Source of the DNA: Actinomycetota bacterium
Lineage (GTDB): Bacteria; Actinomycetota; Acidimicrobiia; Acidimicrobiales; Microtrichaceae
Direction of reading: 5' to 3'
DNA: 64,000 nt
Assembly: GCA_016870275.1 (NCBI GenBank)
Contig: VGBZ01000010.1
Location: 1 to 64,000, forward strand
Part shown: positions 8,984-19,070 of the stretch, piece after piece
Layout: the number at the start of each line of letters is the position of its first letter
Numbering within the stretch: position 1 is the first letter of the stretch
Made by a program: the position numbers and the translations under genes
Notes under the pieces: model-generated
Told to the model about the DNA's origin: nothing
Database searches by the model: none
What the model saw: only the letters and a program-made list of their open reading frames with translations

Positions 8984-10104
8984 CCGCTGGGGATCGGACG
9001 GTACGGATCGTGGTCCACGACCTCAGCCGCAGTGGTGTACCGGTGGTGCTGGGTCGCTACCTCGGGGCGCTCCCCGAGGTCGAGCGCCGCCGAGTCTCCG
9101 TGCTCGCTGGATGGGATGGCCCCGTGCGTCGTCATCTCGAGCGGCTTGGTGTTGCAGTCGGCGTGGTGTGGCAATCGACCCGCCGCCGAGGGGCTCGACT
9201 CGCCGCCCCGCTCGGTGGTCGCATTGCGGCAGCGGCTGTCTCGATGGACGTCCGCCGTGCGGCGCGACGCCTTCCCCATCCGGACCTCGTGGTCTGGCAC
9301 GGAGCGGGATCCCTGCAACTCCTCGGAGCCGGGCCGCCGTCGGCGGCGACTGCGATCCATCTCCACGAACTCGATGTGGCGCTGAGTCGATGCGTCGAGC
9401 CCGCCCTCCTCCGGGACGAGCTCAATCGTGCCGAGACCGTCGCAGTCGTGACCCCCGAGGTTTCCGCTTCCATCGAACGCTTCTGTGGCTGGGGCGGCCC
9501 GACTCCAGTCGTGCCCGGCTGTGCGGACGTCATCGCTCCGCTCGAACCCACACGGCCGATCGCACGGAGGGTGGTCGGCGTGGGTTCGCCGGACTGGCGC
9601 AAGGGAGCTGACCGGATGAACGCCATCGCCACCGAACTCCATCGGCGAGGTATCGACGTTCCAGTGAGATGGATCGGCGGTCGTCCGGCGGGCCGTGACC
9701 AGTGGTGGGTGGAGGCGTCGTCGGCGACCGAGTGGATCGAGCCGTCCGACGACCCTTGGAGCGATGATGAAACAGTTGGAGTCGTGGTCATCCCCAGTCG
9801 GGAGGACCCACTCCCACTGGTGGCGCTCGAGGCTGGTGCCCGGGGTGCGCCGGTTGTGGCCATGGCGACAGGAGGCCTCCCAGCGTTGCTGGCCGATGGT
9901 CGAGGATTGGTCGTCGAGCAGGGGGATCTCCAGGGGCTCGTCGCTGCCGTCGAGTTCTTCATCGAGCACCCCCAGCCTGCTGCGGAGTCGGGACTACTGC
10001 TGCAGGAGTGGATTCGCTCCCACTTCGCTCCCGATGTCGTGAGTGCCGCATGGTGGTCGACCGTCGTCGGGTCGGAGGATTCAGGGTCCGTCCCCGTACA
10101 CTGA
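8980..10104 (+). CDS. Glycosyltransferase family 4-like protein
   Basis: Predicted GT-B glycosyltransferase of 374 residues, related to the gene before it. The N-terminus reads [20 protein letters not shown], and the C-terminal domain has [18 protein letters not shown] followed by [17 protein letters not shown], which carries the EX7E pattern. GTG at 8980 overlaps the preceding stop by four bases. The pair looks like an old tandem duplication: both start with the same HD.SR.G.P pattern and both end near a WW pair. A putative -10 for the following operon (TACACT, 10097-10102) lies within its last codons. The sugar transferred is unknown. Confidence 0.83.
   Translation: MTAGDRTVRIVVHDLSRSGVPVVLGRYLGALPEVERRRVSVLAGWDGPVRRHLERLGVAVGVVWQSTRRRGARLAAPLGGRIAAAAVSMDVRRAARRLPHPDLVVWHGAGSLQLLGAGPPSAATAIHLHELDVALSRCVEPALLRDELNRAETVAVVTPEVSASIERFCGWGGPTPVVPGCADVIAPLEPTRPIARRVVGVGSPDWRKGADRMNAIATELHRRGIDVPVRWIGGRPAGRDQWWVEASSATEWIEPSDDPWSDDETVGVVVIPSREDPLPLVALEAGARGAPVVAMATGGLPALLADGRGLVVEQGDLQGLVAAVEFFIEHPQPAAESGLLLQEWIRSHFAPDVVSAAWWSTVVGSEDSGSVPVH
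10097..10102 (+). promoter_or_regulatory. Candidate -10 element of the wbp-like operon
   Basis: TACACT matches the TAnnnT pattern 39 bases before the ATG at 10142. No clear -35 is visible 17-18 bases upstream. The same hexamer precedes the cupin gene (45928-45933). Weak evidence only. Confidence 0.25.
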
Positions 10105-10141
10105 TGGCGCCGGAGTGAGCGTCACAGGGGGCGAGCGATTT

Positions 10142-11728
10142 ATGACCACCGGGGGTCCGAGTATCGGGGTAGCGGTGATCGGCTGCGGCTACTGGGGTCG
10201 CAATCTGGTTCGCTCCTTCGCCCAGCTCGGAGAGCTAGTGGCCGTGGTGGATCCGGCCACCGAGATCGCTGCAGCGCTTGCCGCTGAGCACGGCGCTGAA
10301 GCTCGGGAGCTCAGCGAGGTGCTCGCCGACCATGCCATCGGTGCGGTCGCCATCGCCGCTCCGGCCCGGCAGCACGCCGAGCTGGCGTTGGCCGCCATCG
10401 CCGCCGGCAAGCACGTGTTCGTCGAGAAGCCCCTGGCGCTGCGGGTGGAGGACGCCGAGGAGGTGGTGGACGCCGCCGATGCCGCTGGCGTCACCCTGAT
10501 GGTGGGCCACCTGCTGCAGTACCACCCGGCCTTCCTGGCACTCGTCGACCTGGTCGAGCGCGGTGAGCTGGGCGACCTCCGCTACCTGTACTCCAATCGG
10601 CTCAACCTGGGGAAGATCCGCCGGGAGGAGAACATCCTCTGGAGCTTCGCCCCGCACGACCTCTCCATGTTGCTGGCGCTCGCCGGTGAGGAGCCCGACG
10701 AGGTGGTGGCGGTCGGTTCCACGTTCCTGTCGACCGGTGTCCCAGACGTCACGACGACCCATCTGCGCTTCCCCTCGGGACCGGAGGCGCACGTGTTCGT
10801 GTCGTGGCTCCACCCGTTCAAGGAGCAGCGGCTGGTGGTCGTCGGCTCCGACGGGATGGCCGTATTCGACGACGTCGAGTCCTGGGACACCAAGCTCGTC
10901 GTCTATCGGCACGGTGTCGAGTGGGACGGCGACGTGCCCATGCCCGTCAAGGCCGACTGCGAGCCCGTGGCGCTGAAACCCGATGAGCCGCTGCGCCTCG
11001 AGTGCGAGCACTTCCTGACGTCCGTCCGTGACGGCTCGGCGCCCCGCACCGACGGTCGGGAGGGGCTCCGGGTGCTGCGGGTGCTCTCGGCGGCACAGCA
11101 GTCCCTCGCCGAGGCGGAGCCGGCCCGGCCGGGCGGCGACGACGCCGGCGACGGGCGGTTCCCGGGCGTGATGGTTCACGAGTCTGCGTACGTGGACGAC
11201 GACGTCCGGATCGGTCCGGGCACCAAGGTCTGGCACTTCAGCCATGTGCTGTCTGGGTCGACGATCGGAGCGGACTGTGCGCTCGGCCAGAACGTCGTGG
11301 TCGGTCCCCGGGTCACGGTCGGGGACCGGTGCCGGATCCAGAACAACGTGAGCGTCTACGACGGCGTCACCCTGGAGGACGGGGTGTTCTGTGGCCCGTC
11401 GTGTGTGTTCACCAACGTCTACAACCCCCGGGCCGAGGTGTCCCGCAAGGACGAGTTCCGCTCGACGGTCGTCCGACGGGGCGCAACGATCGGAGCCAAC
11501 GCCACCATCGTCTGCGGCTACGAGATCGGCGAGTTCGCGTTCGTCGCCGCCGGTGCGGTCGTCACCGGTGACGTCCCGGCCCACGCCTTGATGGTGGGGA
11601 CGCCGGCACGCCGGATCGGGTGGATGAGCCACGAGGGGGAGCGACTGGGCGACGACCTCGTCTGCCCCCGCAGCGGGCGGCGCTACGAACTGAACGATGA
11701 TCGGCTCCGGCCGGTCGACGGGCCCTGA
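10142..11728 (+). CDS. WbpB-WbpD fusion: UDP-GlcNAc-uronate 3-dehydrogenase plus 3-N-acetyltransferase
   Basis: A 528-residue bifunctional enzyme. Residues 1 to ~325 are a Gfo/Idh/MocA oxidoreductase with Rossmann motif GCGYWGRN and [15 protein letters not shown], expected to oxidise C3 of UDP-GlcNAcA. From about residue 344 ([11 protein letters not shown]) it is a left-handed beta-helix acetyltransferase with hexapeptide repeats ([41 protein letters not shown]) and the [10 protein letters not shown] loop of WbpD-type enzymes. Between these two steps the adjacent WbpE aminotransferase would place an amine on C3, so the fusion brackets it. ATG at 10142 follows GGGGGCGAG. It is the first gene of a plus-strand operon to 19070. 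No WbpI-type 2-epimerase was seen, so the gluco form may be the final product. Confidence 0.87.
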   Translation: MTTGGPSIGVAVIGCGYWGRNLVRSFAQLGELVAVVDPATEIAAALAAEHGAEARELSEVLADHAIGAVAIAAPARQHAELALAAIAAGKHVFVEKPLALRVEDAEEVVDAADAAGVTLMVGHLLQYHPAFLALVDLVERGELGDLRYLYSNRLNLGKIRREENILWSFAPHDLSMLLALAGEEPDEVVAVGSTFLSTGVPDVTTTHLRFPSGPEAHVFVSWLHPFKEQRLVVVGSDGMAVFDDVESWDTKLVVYRHGVEWDGDVPMPVKADCEPVALKPDEPLRLECEHFLTSVRDGSAPRTDGREGLRVLRVLSAAQQSLAEAEPARPGGDDAGDGRFPGVMVHESAYVDDDVRIGPGTKVWHFSHVLSGSTIGADCALGQNVVVGPRVTVGDRCRIQNNVSVYDGVTLEDGVFCGPSCVFTNVYNPRAEVSRKDEFRSTVVRRGATIGANATIVCGYEIGEFAFVAAGAVVTGDVPAHALMVGTPARRIGWMSHEGERLGDDLVCPRSGRRYELNDDRLRPVDGP

Positions 11729-11772
11729 CCCCGCCCCCAGCCAACCCACGACGAACCAGACCGGAGGACGAC

Positions 11773-12885
11773 GTGCAGTTCATCGATCTCGCCGCCCAGC
11801 AGGCCGTGCTGCGCGAGCGCATCGACGCGGCCATCGCCGGGGTGCTCGACCACGGCAAGTACATCATGGGGCCCGAGGTCACCGAGCTGGAGGCGGAGCT
11901 CGCCGCGTTCTGCGCTGCGCCGCAGGTGGTGAGCTGCGCCAGTGGGACCGATGCGCTGGTCATGGCGATGATGGCGTTCGGTGTCGGACCGGGCGATGCC
12001 GTGTTCGTCCCGAGCTTCACCTTCGCCTCCACCGCCGAGTCGGTCGCCCTCCTCGGGGCGACGCCGGTGTTCATCGACGTGGAGGCCGCCACGTTCAACG
12101 TCGATGCCGGCCACCTGGCCCGGGCGATCGCTGAGCCACCCGCCGGGCTGCGCCCCGTGGGCGTGGTGCCCGTCGACCTGTTCGGCCAGCCGGCGGACTA
12201 CGAGGCGATCTCGGCGGTCGCCGAACCGGCGGGGTTGTGGGTGCTGGCCGACGCCGCCCAGAGCTTCGGGGCGACCCGGAACGGCCGTTCCGTGGGCACG
12301 CTGGCGCCGATCACGACGACCTCGTTCTTCCCGGCCAAGCCGCTCGGCTGCTACGGCGACGGTGGCGCCGTGTTCGCGATCTCCGAGGAGCACGCCGCAC
12401 TGCTTCGCTCCATCCGGGTGCACGGTTCGGGCAGCCACAAGTACGACAACGCCCGGATCGGGATCAACGGTCGGCTCGACACGGTCCAGGCCGCGATCCT
12501 GCGGGTGAAGCTGTCTGTGTTCGCCGACGAGCTCGTGGCCCGGCAGCGGGTCGCCGACCGCTACGCCGAGGGGCTGGGCGACGTGGTCGACGTGCCCCGA
12601 CTCGGCGAGGGGTGCACCTCGGCCTGGGCGCAGTACACGCTGCGACTCACCGACCGTGACGGCGTTGCCGAGGCGCTCGGTTCCGAGGGCGTGCCGACGG
12701 CCGTCTACTACCCCCGGCCGTTGCACCAGCAGACGGCCTACCGGGACTTCCCGTCCGCCGTGGGCGGGCTCCCGGTCTCCGAGCAGCTCGCAGGCGAGGT
12801 CCTGAGCCTGCCGATGCACCCCTACCTGTCCGAGGCCGACCAGGACGCCGTGGTGGACGCAATCCGGCGCGCCGTCGGGGCCTGA
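11773..12885 (+). CDS. wbpE: DegT/DnrJ/EryC1 sugar aminotransferase (WbpE-like)
   Basis: PLP-dependent aminotransferase of 370 residues, expected to convert the 3-keto group of UDP-GlcNAcA to a 3-amine with glutamate as donor. It has SCASGTDALVMAMMA, FVPSFTFASTAESV, DAAQSFGATRNG and the internal-aldimine Lys in SFFPAKPLGCYGDGG; all are typical of the WbpE branch. GTG at 11773 follows GGAGG by seven bases. It lies 44 bases after the WbpB-D fusion, and the next glycosyltransferase starts on the base after its stop codon. Its place between the two other wbp-like activities is the main support for 3-amination rather than 4-amination. Confidence 0.87.
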   Translation: MQFIDLAAQQAVLRERIDAAIAGVLDHGKYIMGPEVTELEAELAAFCAAPQVVSCASGTDALVMAMMAFGVGPGDAVFVPSFTFASTAESVALLGATPVFIDVEAATFNVDAGHLARAIAEPPAGLRPVGVVPVDLFGQPADYEAISAVAEPAGLWVLADAAQSFGATRNGRSVGTLAPITTTSFFPAKPLGCYGDGGAVFAISEEHAALLRSIRVHGSGSHKYDNARIGINGRLDTVQAAILRVKLSVFADELVARQRVADRYAEGLGDVVDVPRLGEGCTSAWAQYTLRLTDRDGVAEALGSEGVPTAVYYPRPLHQQTAYRDFPSAVGGLPVSEQLAGEVLSLPMHPYLSEADQDAVVDAIRRAVGA

Positions 12886-14133
12886 GTGCGGGTCGCGTTC
12901 CTCTGCATCAACTACGCCCCGTCGGTCGGCGGCGCGCAGGAGCTGGTGCGACGGATCGGAGAGGGCCTGGTCGGCGCCGGCCACGAGGTCCGGGTGGTGA
13001 CCACCGACACGGTGCTGGCGCCTGCGTCACCCGACGCCGGTCGGTTGCCGGTCGGCGTGGAGGTCATGGCCGGGGTGGAGGTGCACCGGCTACCGGTCGC
13101 CCGTCGGAGCCAGGACGTGCTCCGGGCGGGGCGGCGCCTCGGGGCGCGCCTCGGGCGGACGATCCGGCCGACCGTCCTGGCCTACGGGCCGTGGGGGCGC
13201 CGGTTGTGGCGCGCCGCGCTGGACGCGGCCGGGTGGGCCGACGTCGTCGTCGCCACGTCGGCACCGTTCACGACCATCCCGGCGGCGGTGCGTGCCGGGC
13301 GGCGAACGGCGACTCCCGTCGTGTCGGTCCCGCTGCTGCACCTCGACGACTGGACGCCCGGACGTTCGGTGCTGGATCCGTTGCGGAGCTCGACACGGGC
13401 GGTGGCGCTGACCTCGAGCGAGCACGACTGGATGGTGCGCGCCGGGGTGGACGGGCGCCGCTGCGTGGTGCTCCCGCCCGGTGTCGACCCGGTCCCGGGA
13501 AGTCCACCGCCGCCGGACGCGGCGGCCGCCCGCGCCCGACTCGGGGTCGACGATCGGCCGACCGTCGCAATCATTGGCCGGATCGCCGCCACCAAGGGCA
13601 TCGACACGCTCCTGGCCGCCGCGCCGGAGATCCTCCGGGCCTGTCCGGAGGCACAGTTTCTCGTCGCCGGCCGGCGCACGGGGTGGTCCGGCCTCGACGA
13701 GCTCGTCGCCGCGGCGCCACCGGAGGTGGCCGACCGCGTGGTGGTCCGCCGCGACTTCGACGACGACGAGCGTGGCGACCTGTTCGCGGCCGCCGACGTG
13801 GTCGCGTTCCCGTCCCGTGAGGAGTCCTTCGGGTTGGTCGTCCTCGAGGCCTGGGCCTCCGGTCGACCGGTCGTGGCCGCAGCCGGACCGGCGGTGTCGA
13901 GCGTGGTGCGCGACGGCGTGGACGGTCGGCTGGTCGCCGTCGACGACCCGGCTGCGCTCGCCGCTGCGGCAGGGGAGTACCTGAGCCGACCGTCCGAGGC
14001 CGCAGCCGCAGGTCGGGCCGGCATGGAGCGGGCGGTTGGCGAGTTCAGCTGGGACGTGGTGATCGACCGCTGGACGGACCTGCTCGGCGACGTCGTGTCG
14101 GAACGGACCGCGGTGGGAACGGGGGTGGGCTGA
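12886..14133 (+). CDS. Glycosyltransferase family 4
   Basis: GT-B glycosyltransferase of 415 residues. The N-terminal acceptor-binding domain begins VAFLCINYAPSVGGAQELVRR, the usual GG-loop form of GT4. The C-terminal domain shows VAIIGRIAATKGIDTLLAAA and the EX7E motif in PSREESFGLVVLEAWASG. GTG 12886 directly follows the WbpE stop codon, and its own stop is one base from the next ATG. Its position inside the uronate operon suggests it adds the modified uronic acid or a neighbouring residue. That is context, not sequence proof. Confidence 0.87.
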   Translation: MRVAFLCINYAPSVGGAQELVRRIGEGLVGAGHEVRVVTTDTVLAPASPDAGRLPVGVEVMAGVEVHRLPVARRSQDVLRAGRRLGARLGRTIRPTVLAYGPWGRRLWRAALDAAGWADVVVATSAPFTTIPAAVRAGRRTATPVVSVPLLHLDDWTPGRSVLDPLRSSTRAVALTSSEHDWMVRAGVDGRRCVVLPPGVDPVPGSPPPPDAAAARARLGVDDRPTVAIIGRIAATKGIDTLLAAAPEILRACPEAQFLVAGRRTGWSGLDELVAAAPPEVADRVVVRRDFDDDERGDLFAAADVVAFPSREESFGLVVLEAWASGRPVVAAAGPAVSSVVRDGVDGRLVAVDDPAALAAAAGEYLSRPSEAAAAGRAGMERAVGEFSWDVVIDRWTDLLGDVVSERTAVGTGVG

Positions 14134-14134
14134 G

Positions 14135-16021
14135 ATGTGCGGGATCACGGGGATGCTGGTCCGGGACGGACTGGACGACGCCGATCGGGCGGAGGTCCGG
14201 GCCCTGTGCGACCTGATGGCCCGGCGGGGACCGGACGACTCCGGTGCCTGGGACGACGGACGGGTGTGTGCCCTCGGGTTCCGTCGGCTGTCGATCATCG
14301 ACCTGTCACCGCTCGGGCACCAGCCGATGGTGACCGAGGACGGCGGCCACGCACTCGTCTTCAACGGTGAGGTGTACAACTTCCGGGAGCTCCGCCGGGA
14401 GCTCGAGGCCGAGGGTGTCGGCTTCGTCTCGACGAGCGACTCCGAGGTGGTGCTCCGGTCGCTCGCCCGGTGGGGACGGGCCGCACTGGAGCGGTTCAAC
14501 GGCATGTTCGCCCTGGCCTGGTTCCAGAGGGACTCCGCCACGCTGACGCTGGCCCGTGATCCGGTGGGGATAAAGCCGCTGGCGTGGTGGTGGTCCCCCG
14601 CGGCGTTCGTGTTCGGTTCCCAGTACGACCAGGTGGTCCGCCACCGCCGCTGCGACCGGGCCGCGGTGGATCCCGCCGCACTGCACCTCTACCTGCGGCT
14701 GGGGTACCTGCCCGGACGGTACGGGTTGATCGAACACACCGGACAGGTCCCGGCGGGCCACACCCTCGAGGTGCGACCGGGCGGCACCCCGGAGCTGCGG
14801 CGGTTCCGTCCCCGGTTCCGTGCGGCCGAGGCGTCGTCCCGGATCCCCTCGGGTGAGGTCGTCGACGCGGTCGCCGGGACCGTGGCCCGGGCGGTGGACC
14901 GTCAGCGCGTCAGCGACGTCGAGGTGGGGGCCTTCCTGTCCGGCGGCGTCGACTCGCCGCTGGTGACCGCCTGCCTGCAGGAGGTGACGGACCACCCGGT
15001 GCCGGCCTTCACCATCGGCACGGATGATCCCGCGAGCGACGAGACCGCTCCCGCTGCCGAGTACGCACGGTTGCTCGGCGTGGACCCCCATGTCCGACGC
15101 ATCGACGGTGCCGGTGCCCTGGCGCTGGTGGACGACGTGGCGGCTGCCAACACCGAGCCGTTCGGCGACTACTCGTCGTTCCCCACCCTGCTCGTCTCGC
15201 AGCTGGCCGCCGAGTCCGTCAAGACGGTCCAGTCGGGTGACGGCGGCGACGAGCTCTTCTGGGGCTACCCCAGGTTCACGAAGGTGGCCGATGCGGCCCA
15301 CTGGTTCCGGTGGCCCCGGCCGGTTCGGGCCGCGGCCTACGCGGCGACCAAGCCGCTGCCGGTGTCGCGTCGACCGGCCCGCGGTGTCCTGTTCCCCACG
15401 TTGGGCGACTGGTACCTGGACGCCCACTCCGGCCTGCGGGCCCGGGACTTCGACCGGATCGCCCCCGGCCTGGCGGCGCTGCCCGACGACCTGGGGTCAT
15501 TCGACCTGCGTGGGGTCCCCGGGCGGGACGCGCTCCTCCAGTGGATGCGCGTCAACGAGCTCGACGTCCACCTGCAGATGGTGCTGCAGAAGGTCGATCG
15601 GGCCGCCATGTTCCACTCACTCGAGGTCCGCGTCCCATTGCTCGACCTGGAGCTCCTCGACCTGGCCGAGCGGGTCGACCCGGCCGACTGCGTCTCCGGG
15701 ACGACGGGCAAGCTGCCGCTCCGCGGCGCGCTGGCCCGGCGGGTGCCTCCGGAGTCCATCCCGGTTCCCAAGAAGGGCTTCACCGTGCCCATGGCCTCCT
15801 GGCTCCGGGACGCCCTCCGGCCGCTGGTCGAGGAGCTCCTCCTGGACCGTGATCCGTTCCCCTCGGGTGTGTTCGACCGCGCGGCGCTACGGGCCTGGTT
15901 CGAGGACCACCGCTCGGGTCGCCTCGACCTGCACCGCGGGGTGTGGAACCTGCTGGCCCTGCAGCTGTGGGCAGACCGGCACCTCCGGCCGCTGCCCGTG
16001 CGCCGCGACGGGGTGGCCTGA
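14135..16021 (+). CDS. asnB: Asparagine synthase-family glutamine amidotransferase (AsnB type)
   Basis: A 628-residue class II glutamine amidotransferase. MCGITGM gives the N-terminal nucleophile Cys2. The glutaminase domain includes RRLSIIDLSPLGHQPM and FNGEVYNFRELR. The synthetase domain has the ATP pyrophosphatase loop GAFLSGGVDSPLV and VQSGDGGDELFWGYPRF. AsnB-type proteins inside O-antigen and capsule loci (for example WbpS) amidate uronic acids. Here the gene sits in the same operon as UDP-diacetamido-uronate genes, so uronamide formation is the favoured role over asparagine supply. It overlaps the next start by one base (TGATG). A second AsnB lies at 39559-41358. Confidence 0.9.
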   Translation: MCGITGMLVRDGLDDADRAEVRALCDLMARRGPDDSGAWDDGRVCALGFRRLSIIDLSPLGHQPMVTEDGGHALVFNGEVYNFRELRRELEAEGVGFVSTSDSEVVLRSLARWGRAALERFNGMFALAWFQRDSATLTLARDPVGIKPLAWWWSPAAFVFGSQYDQVVRHRRCDRAAVDPAALHLYLRLGYLPGRYGLIEHTGQVPAGHTLEVRPGGTPELRRFRPRFRAAEASSRIPSGEVVDAVAGTVARAVDRQRVSDVEVGAFLSGGVDSPLVTACLQEVTDHPVPAFTIGTDDPASDETAPAAEYARLLGVDPHVRRIDGAGALALVDDVAAANTEPFGDYSSFPTLLVSQLAAESVKTVQSGDGGDELFWGYPRFTKVADAAHWFRWPRPVRAAAYAATKPLPVSRRPARGVLFPTLGDWYLDAHSGLRARDFDRIAPGLAALPDDLGSFDLRGVPGRDALLQWMRVNELDVHLQMVLQKVDRAAMFHSLEVRVPLLDLELLDLAERVDPADCVSGTTGKLPLRGALARRVPPESIPVPKKGFTVPMASWLRDALRPLVEELLLDRDPFPSGVFDRAALRAWFEDHRSGRLDLHRGVWNLLALQLWADRHLRPLPVRRDGVA

Positions 16022-17208
16022 TGGCCAGGGTGACCCTGGTGGTCAACGGCGTCGGCTCGGCCTCTGAGACCTTCCTCGTGTCGCTCGTGGACGGCCTCCG
16101 GAGTCACGGCCACGAGGTGACGGTCCACGGACTCCTCGAGGGTCGATCCGGCGCCCGGCCCGGTGCCGGTCGGTCGGTGGGGCTGCCCGCACTCACGTCG
16201 CCACGGGGCGTCCTGGCAACGGTGGCGTTCGTCCTGGGTCACCCGGGCGTGTCGGGCCGCCTCGCCCTGCGGGCGCTGCGGCGGTGGGGGCCGGGGCCCC
16301 GGTCGCTGCGCGCGGTCCTCCAGGCCGCACCCGTGGCGGCGACGCGGCCCGACGTCGTGCACGTCTCGTTCAGCCCGATCGCTGTCGAACTCGATGACGC
16401 ACTCGGACTGCTCGACGCCGGCACCTCGGTCGTCGTGTCGTGCCGTGGCTCGGGTGAACTGGTCCGTCCGACGCTCGTGCCGGGCGCGGCCGCGGCCCTG
16501 GGCGAGGCCCTCGGCCATGCGGCGGCGGTCCACGTCGTGGCCGACGCCGTCGGGGACGTCGTCCGGTCCCTCGGGGTGCCCGAGGGGCGCCTGCACCTGA
16601 TCCGACCGGCCGTCGACCTGGATCGGTTCGTGCCGCGACCGGGAGTGCGGGGAGCGGTCGACGACGTCGGACCGGTGGTGGTGTCGGTCGGCCGGCTGCA
16701 CTGGGTCAAGGACCAGGCGACCCTGGTGCGGGCGTTCGCCGAGGTGCGTCGGCGCCACCCGGGTGCCCGTCTCGTGCTGGTCGGCGACGGTCCGGAGCGG
16801 GAGGCGCTGGTGTTCCTCGTCGATCAGTTGGGCCTGGGCGACGCAGTCGAGCTGACCGGATCGGTGCCGCCCGAGCAGGTCCGCGAACTCCTCGACTCCG
16901 CGGCGGTGGCGGTCTGTTCGAGCCGGTCCGAGGGCACGAGCAACGCTGTCCTGGAGGCGATGGCCCTCGAGGTCCCGGTCGTCTCGACCCGCGCCGGCGG
17001 CATGCCCGAGGTGCTCGACGACGGGCAGAACAGCCTGCTGTGTCCCGTCGGTGATCCCGGTAGCCTAAGCACGGCGATCGACCGGGTCCTGTCGGACCCG
17101 GACCTGGCCCGGCGGTTGGGTCGGGCCGGGCGGGAGACCGTCACGAAGGGGCACGACGTGGGAACACAGCGAGCGCAGTTCGCCCGGATGTACGAGGCAC
17201 TCGGGTGA
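16021..17208 (+). CDS. Glycosyltransferase family 4
   Basis: GT-B glycosyltransferase of 395 residues. The N-terminus reads VTLVVNGVGSASETFLVSL, a pattern like the SETF...FV form seen in exopolysaccharide transferases. The C-terminal half has VVVSVGRLHWVKDQATLVRAF, DGPEREALVFLVDQLGL and EX7E in SRSEGTSNAVLEAMALEVP. ATG at 16021 shares one base with the AsnB stop, and the next gene starts four bases before its end. It closely resembles the separate transferase at 19086-20264 (SRFPAPSQTFI, GRLHWKKGLDD, SEGISNAVLEAMA), so these two are probably paralogues. Confidence 0.87.
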   Translation: MARVTLVVNGVGSASETFLVSLVDGLRSHGHEVTVHGLLEGRSGARPGAGRSVGLPALTSPRGVLATVAFVLGHPGVSGRLALRALRRWGPGPRSLRAVLQAAPVAATRPDVVHVSFSPIAVELDDALGLLDAGTSVVVSCRGSGELVRPTLVPGAAAALGEALGHAAAVHVVADAVGDVVRSLGVPEGRLHLIRPAVDLDRFVPRPGVRGAVDDVGPVVVSVGRLHWVKDQATLVRAFAEVRRRHPGARLVLVGDGPEREALVFLVDQLGLGDAVELTGSVPPEQVRELLDSAAVAVCSSRSEGTSNAVLEAMALEVPVVSTRAGGMPEVLDDGQNSLLCPVGDPGSLSTAIDRVLSDPDLARRLGRAGRETVTKGHDVGTQRAQFARMYEALG

Positions 17209-19070
17209 GCACCGGCGAGGCGACCGAGCCGGTCTCTGACCCCGTCGCGCCCGACGTGGCCGAACCGACGCCCGAGCGCGTGGCCACGGCAGCCGAGCAG
17301 CTGTTCGGTGACCCGACGCCCGGCGACCAGCCGATGCTGCCGGCGATCCGGAAGCTCTTCCGTGGCGAGGAGCCGGGACTGGTCGGGGTGGGCGTGGCCT
17401 CGTTCCTCGGTGGCCTCTGCGAGGCGACGCTCCTCGTGCTCATCGCCAACCTGGCGCTGTCCATCGGCGGGGACACGCTCGTCGACCAGCAGGCGTCCCT
17501 GTTCGGTCTGGGGACCCTGCCGGTCCGCACCCTGTTCGTGGTCGCCCTCGCCCTCACGGCCCTGCGGCTCGGCCTGCAGTACGTGGCGTCCCGGCTGGGC
17601 GCCCGGACCACGGCCCGCCTGACCCAGCGGCTCCGGAACGGGACCTTCGAGGACTTCGTCAGCGCCTCCTGGGAGGTGCAGTCGGCGGTGCCGGAGGCGG
17701 CCGTGCAGGACCTGCTGCAGCGGCACCTGGCCAAGACCCAAGCGGCGGTGATCAGCGTCGGCCTGATCCTGAGCACGGGCTTCATGGTGCTGGCGCTGTT
17801 GATCTCGGCGTTCGTGGTCGACCCGCTCGCCTCGGCGATGATCGTGGTGTTCGGCATGTTGCTCTTCGTCGGGCTCCGGCCCATGACGATCAAGGCGAAG
17901 CGGCTCGGGCGGCAGCAGATGCAGCAGGGCGTCGTCTACGGGGTCCAGTCGCGCGAGGCCATCGACATGAGCCTCGAGATCCGGTCCTTCGGCGTCAGCG
18001 GCGAGGTTGCGGACCGGCTGGACCGGGCGACCCGCAAGGAGATCGCGTCGCTGTTCCGGGCCCAGCTCATGGCCCGGATGGTGACCGGCATCTACACCTC
18101 GGCGGCGGTGCTCATCCTGCTGGCCGCCCTGGTCGGCATGGACCTGTTCCTGGACCGCCCACTGGCGGCCATCGGCGCCATCGTGGTCGTGCTCATCCGG
18201 GCGCTCAACCAGACCAGCGGCCTGCAGGCCGCCTACCACGGTCTGGGCGACCTGGTGCCCTACATCGACCGCCTCTTCGCCGAGCGGGAGTTCTTCCGCG
18301 CCGCCCGCCCACCCTCCGGGTCGGTCCGTCTGGACCGCGTCGGTGCCATCAGCTTCCGAGACGTCGGCTACTCCTACGACGAGCGCTCCTCGGCGCTCGA
18401 CGACGTGAGCTTCGAGGTCGAGGCCGGCGAGGCGGTCGGCATCATCGGGCCGTCGGGCAGCGGCAAGTCGACGCTCATCCAGTTGCTGCTCCGCCTGCGG
18501 CACGCCCAGCGCGGGTCCTACACCCTCGACGGGGTGTCGGCCGGCGACGTCGACGACGACTCCTGGTTCGACCTGGTGTCGTTCGTGCCGCAGGACTCCC
18601 GCACGTTCGACGACACGATCGCGAACAACATCGCCTTCTTCCGCCCCGGTGTCACCCAGGAGCAGGTCGAGGCCGCCGCCCGGCGGGCGCACGTCCACGA
18701 CGAGATCCTGGCGATGCCCGACGGCTACCAGACGGTGCTCGGAAGTCGTGGCGGTTCGCTCTCGGGTGGCCAGCGTCAGCGGGTCTGCATCGCCCGGGCG
18801 CTGGTGACCAACCCGTCCATGCTCGTGCTCGACGAGCCGACGAGCGCGCTCGACATGCGTTCGGAGTCACTGGTCCACGAGACGCTCGCGGAGCTCAAGG
18901 GCCGGGTGACGCTGTTCGTGATCGCGCACCGCCTGTCGACGCTCAACATCTGCGACCGGTTCATGGTGCTGCGGGACGGTCGGCTGCAGGCGTTCGGCAC
19001 CCGCGCCGAGCTCGAGCGGGACGACGAGTTCTACCGGGAGGCGATTGCGCTCTCCCAGGTCAAGGGCTGA
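17205..19070 (+). CDS. ABC transporter with fused permease and ATPase (PglK/MsbA-like flippase)
   Basis: A half-transporter of 621 residues that should dimerise and flip a lipid-linked sugar across the membrane. After ~50 hydrophilic residues come about six membrane segments (about 55-330). The ATPase domain has Walker A GPSGSGKSTLIQLLLRLR, the Q-loop FVPQDSRTFDDT, signature LSGGQRQRVCIARAL, Walker B MLVLDEPTSALD and the H-loop VIAHRLST. GTG at 17205 overlaps the glycosyltransferase stop. It ends the operon that starts at 10142. PglK-type flippases serve lipid-linked oligosaccharides; drug or peptide export is less likely given the neighbours. Confidence 0.86.
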   Translation: MSTGEATEPVSDPVAPDVAEPTPERVATAAEQLFGDPTPGDQPMLPAIRKLFRGEEPGLVGVGVASFLGGLCEATLLVLIANLALSIGGDTLVDQQASLFGLGTLPVRTLFVVALALTALRLGLQYVASRLGARTTARLTQRLRNGTFEDFVSASWEVQSAVPEAAVQDLLQRHLAKTQAAVISVGLILSTGFMVLALLISAFVVDPLASAMIVVFGMLLFVGLRPMTIKAKRLGRQQMQQGVVYGVQSREAIDMSLEIRSFGVSGEVADRLDRATRKEIASLFRAQLMARMVTGIYTSAAVLILLAALVGMDLFLDRPLAAIGAIVVVLIRALNQTSGLQAAYHGLGDLVPYIDRLFAEREFFRAARPPSGSVRLDRVGAISFRDVGYSYDERSSALDDVSFEVEAGEAVGIIGPSGSGKSTLIQLLLRLRHAQRGSYTLDGVSAGDVDDDSWFDLVSFVPQDSRTFDDTIANNIAFFRPGVTQEQVEAAARRAHVHDEILAMPDGYQTVLGSRGGSLSGGQRQRVCIARALVTNPSMLVLDEPTSALDMRSESLVHETLAELKGRVTLFVIAHRLSTLNICDRFMVLRDGRLQAFGTRAELERDDEFYREAIALSQVKG

